Below, piece by piece: positions 6,170 through 7,185 of a stretch of DNA of 7,185 nucleotides. The notes below the pieces were generated by a model, which saw only the letters and a program-made list of their open reading frames with translations, was not told the origin of the DNA and searched no databases. Positions within the stretch are counted from its first letter, which is position 1; every line of letters begins with the position of its first letter. The position numbers were made by a program, and so were the translations under genes. The DNA is from Clostridiales bacterium (GTDB taxonomy: Bacteria; Bacillota; Clostridia; Lutisporales; Lutisporaceae): positions 1 to 7,185 of the forward strand of contig DUSG01000157.1 of assembly GCA_012842725.1 (NCBI GenBank), given 5' to 3'.

Positions 6170-6247
6170 AAGCCTAACGGTATCCAAAGGACATCCGTGT
6201 CTAAAGGATGCCTAGGCTGGCATCCTTGCCAGCTTTACGGCTTTTTT
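6170..6247 (+). ncRNA. Hairpin module with three alternative pairings and terminal T-run (copy 2)
   Basis: This is a close copy of the module at 3424-3501. GGCTGGCA (6215-6222) pairs with TGCCAGCT (6227-6234), then TTACGGC and six Ts follow. The competing stems are also kept: GGATGCC (6206-6212) with GGCATCC (6219-6225), and GGTATCC (6179-6185) with GGATGCC. The two substitutions in this last arm relative to copy 1 (C to T and T to C) both preserve pairing, as G-U and G-C respectively. Confidence 0.5.
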
Positions 6248-6687
6248 AGCTCGTTCTTCGCTAAGAACTGATGACAAAACTCACAATATATCTTCAGCAC
6301 ATACCTAATATGCCAAGTTACTTCAGCCACCTTAGTAAACATAATGGATGTATATCTTAGATATGGATATTATTGATTAAGTTGCTTAGAGCGTTTTCTT
6401 TATTATAAATTGTATCTTAGAAAACTAAAGTAACTAAAGAATAAGCATATGTGCAAGTGAGCAAATTATTGATTTTGTGAGTAACTCTTAGCGAAATATC
6501 CCTAGAAAAATCGTATGGGCAGTAGGGATGCTGCCCAAGCCGTCCAGAGTAGGATGCTCCTTTGGGTGGCGTTAGATTTTTCTTGGGATATGAGCTATAG
6601 AGTTACCAAAATCAATATCCTTTGTGAACTGCACATATGCTTTTTCTACTTAACTAAACAGTGTTCTTTTGTGATTTTCGTGGTTCC
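6248..6687. repeat. Repeat block B, part 2: right half of the element with internal deletion and nested insertion
   Basis: The sequence follows element A from the GTTCTTCGCTAAGAAC hairpin (6255-6270) to AATATGCCAAGTTACT (about 6309-6324). It then skips the long foldback stem and resumes at the CTTAGATAT/GTATCTTAG region (about 6356-6420) with GCTTAGAGCGTTTTCTT. The AAGCATATGTGC stem (6443-6458 with 6628-6642) holds a foldback insertion. The right inverted end lies at 6659-6687 and matches that of element A (4014-4042) at 23 of 29 positions. No gene is seen. Confidence 0.75.
6460..6627. repeat. Nested foldback insertion inside a hairpin loop
   Basis: Where element A has an 11-base loop, this copy has about 170 bases. 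They form their own long stem: 6468-6512 with 6575-6616, sharing ATTGATTTTG, GTAACTCT, TAGC, ATATCCC and AGAAAAATC. The apex carries GGGCAG/CTGCCC (6517-6522 with 6531-6536) and GCCGTCC/GGGTGGC (6539-6545 with 6564-6570, two G-U pairs). The design, a long stem with two apical hairpins, is the same as at 3589-3816, and GTGAGTAACTCTTAGCGAAAT resembles the GTGACTCTTTGCGAAAT of that stem, so it is probably a relative inserted within a copy. Confidence 0.75.
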
Positions 6688-6703
6688 AAAACGATACCCG
6701 AGA

Positions 6704-6830
6704 GGAATACCTTCGCATAAGATACCGGAGACTGGAGACAGAAGACCAGAGATTAATTATATAGGAATACCCTGAATCTGAGCTCTGAGTTCTAAGTTCT
6801 GAGCTCTATTATAGTGTTTTTAGTGGTTCC
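6704..6830. repeat. Outer heptamer arrays and end fragments of repeat block B
   Basis: GGAATACC motifs at 6704 and 6764 bracket heptamers CGGAGAC, TGGAGAC, AGAAGAC, CAGAGAT (6726-6753). After the second motif come TGAGCTC, TGAGTTC, TAAGTTC, TGAGCTC (6779-6806). Both classes are reverse complements of those left of element A. A further fragment of the inverted end (TAGTGTTTTTAGTGGTTCC, 6812-6830) closes the block, directly before the terminator of the cyclase-family gene. Confidence 0.8.
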
Positions 6831-6836
6831 AAATAA

Positions 6837-6876
6837 AACAAATAAAAAAATAGGCGCTCAGTACAAGCGCCTATTT
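6837..6876 (-). terminator. Rho-independent terminator of the cyclase-family gene
   Basis: AAATAGGCGCT (6848-6858) and AGCGCCTATTT (6866-6876) form a perfect 11-bp stem with a 7-base loop. Read on the minus strand it is followed by a T-run (complement of the A-rich 6841-6850), 9 bases past the stop at 6886. Confidence 0.92.
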
Positions 6877-6885
6877 CTTCATTTC

Positions 6886-7185
6886 TTATTCTTCATCAAA
6901 TGCAACTATTCTGCAGATGCTGGATTCGCCGCCAACGAATCTCCATGGGAAACATCCGATGATAAGTCTCTTGTTGAGAACTTTGTCTATGTCTCCACCG
7001 AGGTTTTCAGCATGGATTGCTTCGTATGGTTTGCAGAATAGCTGAATGTGCATTGCCTGATAGTGTTCTGGCCATGGATACATTTCTTCAAGGCTCTTTC
7101 CGTATTTTTCTCTGAAGTATCTGTCACATGCTGCTGCTTCTCTTGGTTCCCATTCTCTTATCTTTGTATTCATTGGATGGTCAGC
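6886..7185 (-). CDS. Cyclase-family (kynurenine formamidase-like) metal-dependent hydrolase, C-terminal part
   Basis: Only the last 99 codons are in the window; the frame is open to the right edge (reading ADHPMNTKIREWEP), so the ATG at 7173 is an internal methionine and not the start. The C-terminal pattern fits the cyclase family (PF04199), whose best-known member KynB hydrolyses N-formylkynurenine. AIHAENLGGDID has a glutamate where KynB has a metal-binding Glu after a short hydrophobic strand, and IGCFPWRFVGGESSICRIVAF matches the last strands (a small-residue loop, then an R followed by hydrophobic residues). The N-terminal metal motif HxGTHxDxPxH, which would settle the family, lies outside. 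The substrate cannot be given. It ends convergently to repeat block B and has its own terminator. Confidence 0.72.
   Translation of the reverse strand, partial: ADHPMNTKIREWEPREAAACDRYFREKYGKSLEEMYPWPEHYQAMHIQLFCKPYEAIHAENLGGDIDKVLNKRLIIGCFPWRFVGGESSICRIVAFDEE

Noticed and set aside
6515..6775. Plus-strand open frame of 86 codons in block B
   Set aside because: It crosses the nested foldback, the inverted end and the heptamer array, so it is a by-product of repeat sequence.

Overview
The window looks like chromosomal DNA from an endospore-forming, low-GC anaerobe of the Clostridia. Evidence for this is a GerA-family germinant receptor subunit, a SipL-type spore coat protein (three DUF3794/SPOCS domains plus LysM), a mother-cell sigma-E-like promoter, the MEP-pathway kinase IspE, and strong AGGAGG-type ribosome binding sites. 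No species is assigned.

Layout. Bases 1-1046 (minus) hold the N-terminal two thirds of a GerA-family protein that runs off the left edge, preceded by a tightly coupled 56-residue two-helix membrane protein. A strong hairpin terminator (about 1261-1321) separates these from a minus-strand pair, ispE followed by a MobA-like nucleotidyltransferase. Bases 3000-4130 carry no gene and are filled with repeats. sipL (4226-5803, plus) follows with its own promoter and terminator. Bases 5866-6830 hold a second repeat block. The right edge carries the C-terminal end of a minus-strand cyclase-family (kynurenine formamidase-like) hydrolase and its terminator.

The genes fall into three functions: spore envelope assembly (sipL), spore germination (gerA and its small partner) and isoprenoid precursor synthesis (ispE). 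ispE and sipL are divergent and separated by 1.2 kb of repeats.

The unusual part is the repeat DNA on both sides of sipL. Both blocks belong to one non-coding family without a transposase. Parts are: ends of about 29 bp in inverted orientation; a boundary motif GGGTATTCC; degenerate 7-bp tandem repeats (CGGTCGC/GGGTTTC and GAACTCA/TGAGTTC classes); a hairpin with three mutually exclusive pairings ending in a T-run; and a long foldback stem, capped in the left block by two GC-rich hairpins. The right block is rearranged and has a further foldback sequence nested in one hairpin loop. The outer ends of the two blocks are inverted copies of each other (about 44 of 54 positions), so the sipL segment sits between inverted repeats and could have been flipped relative to ispE.
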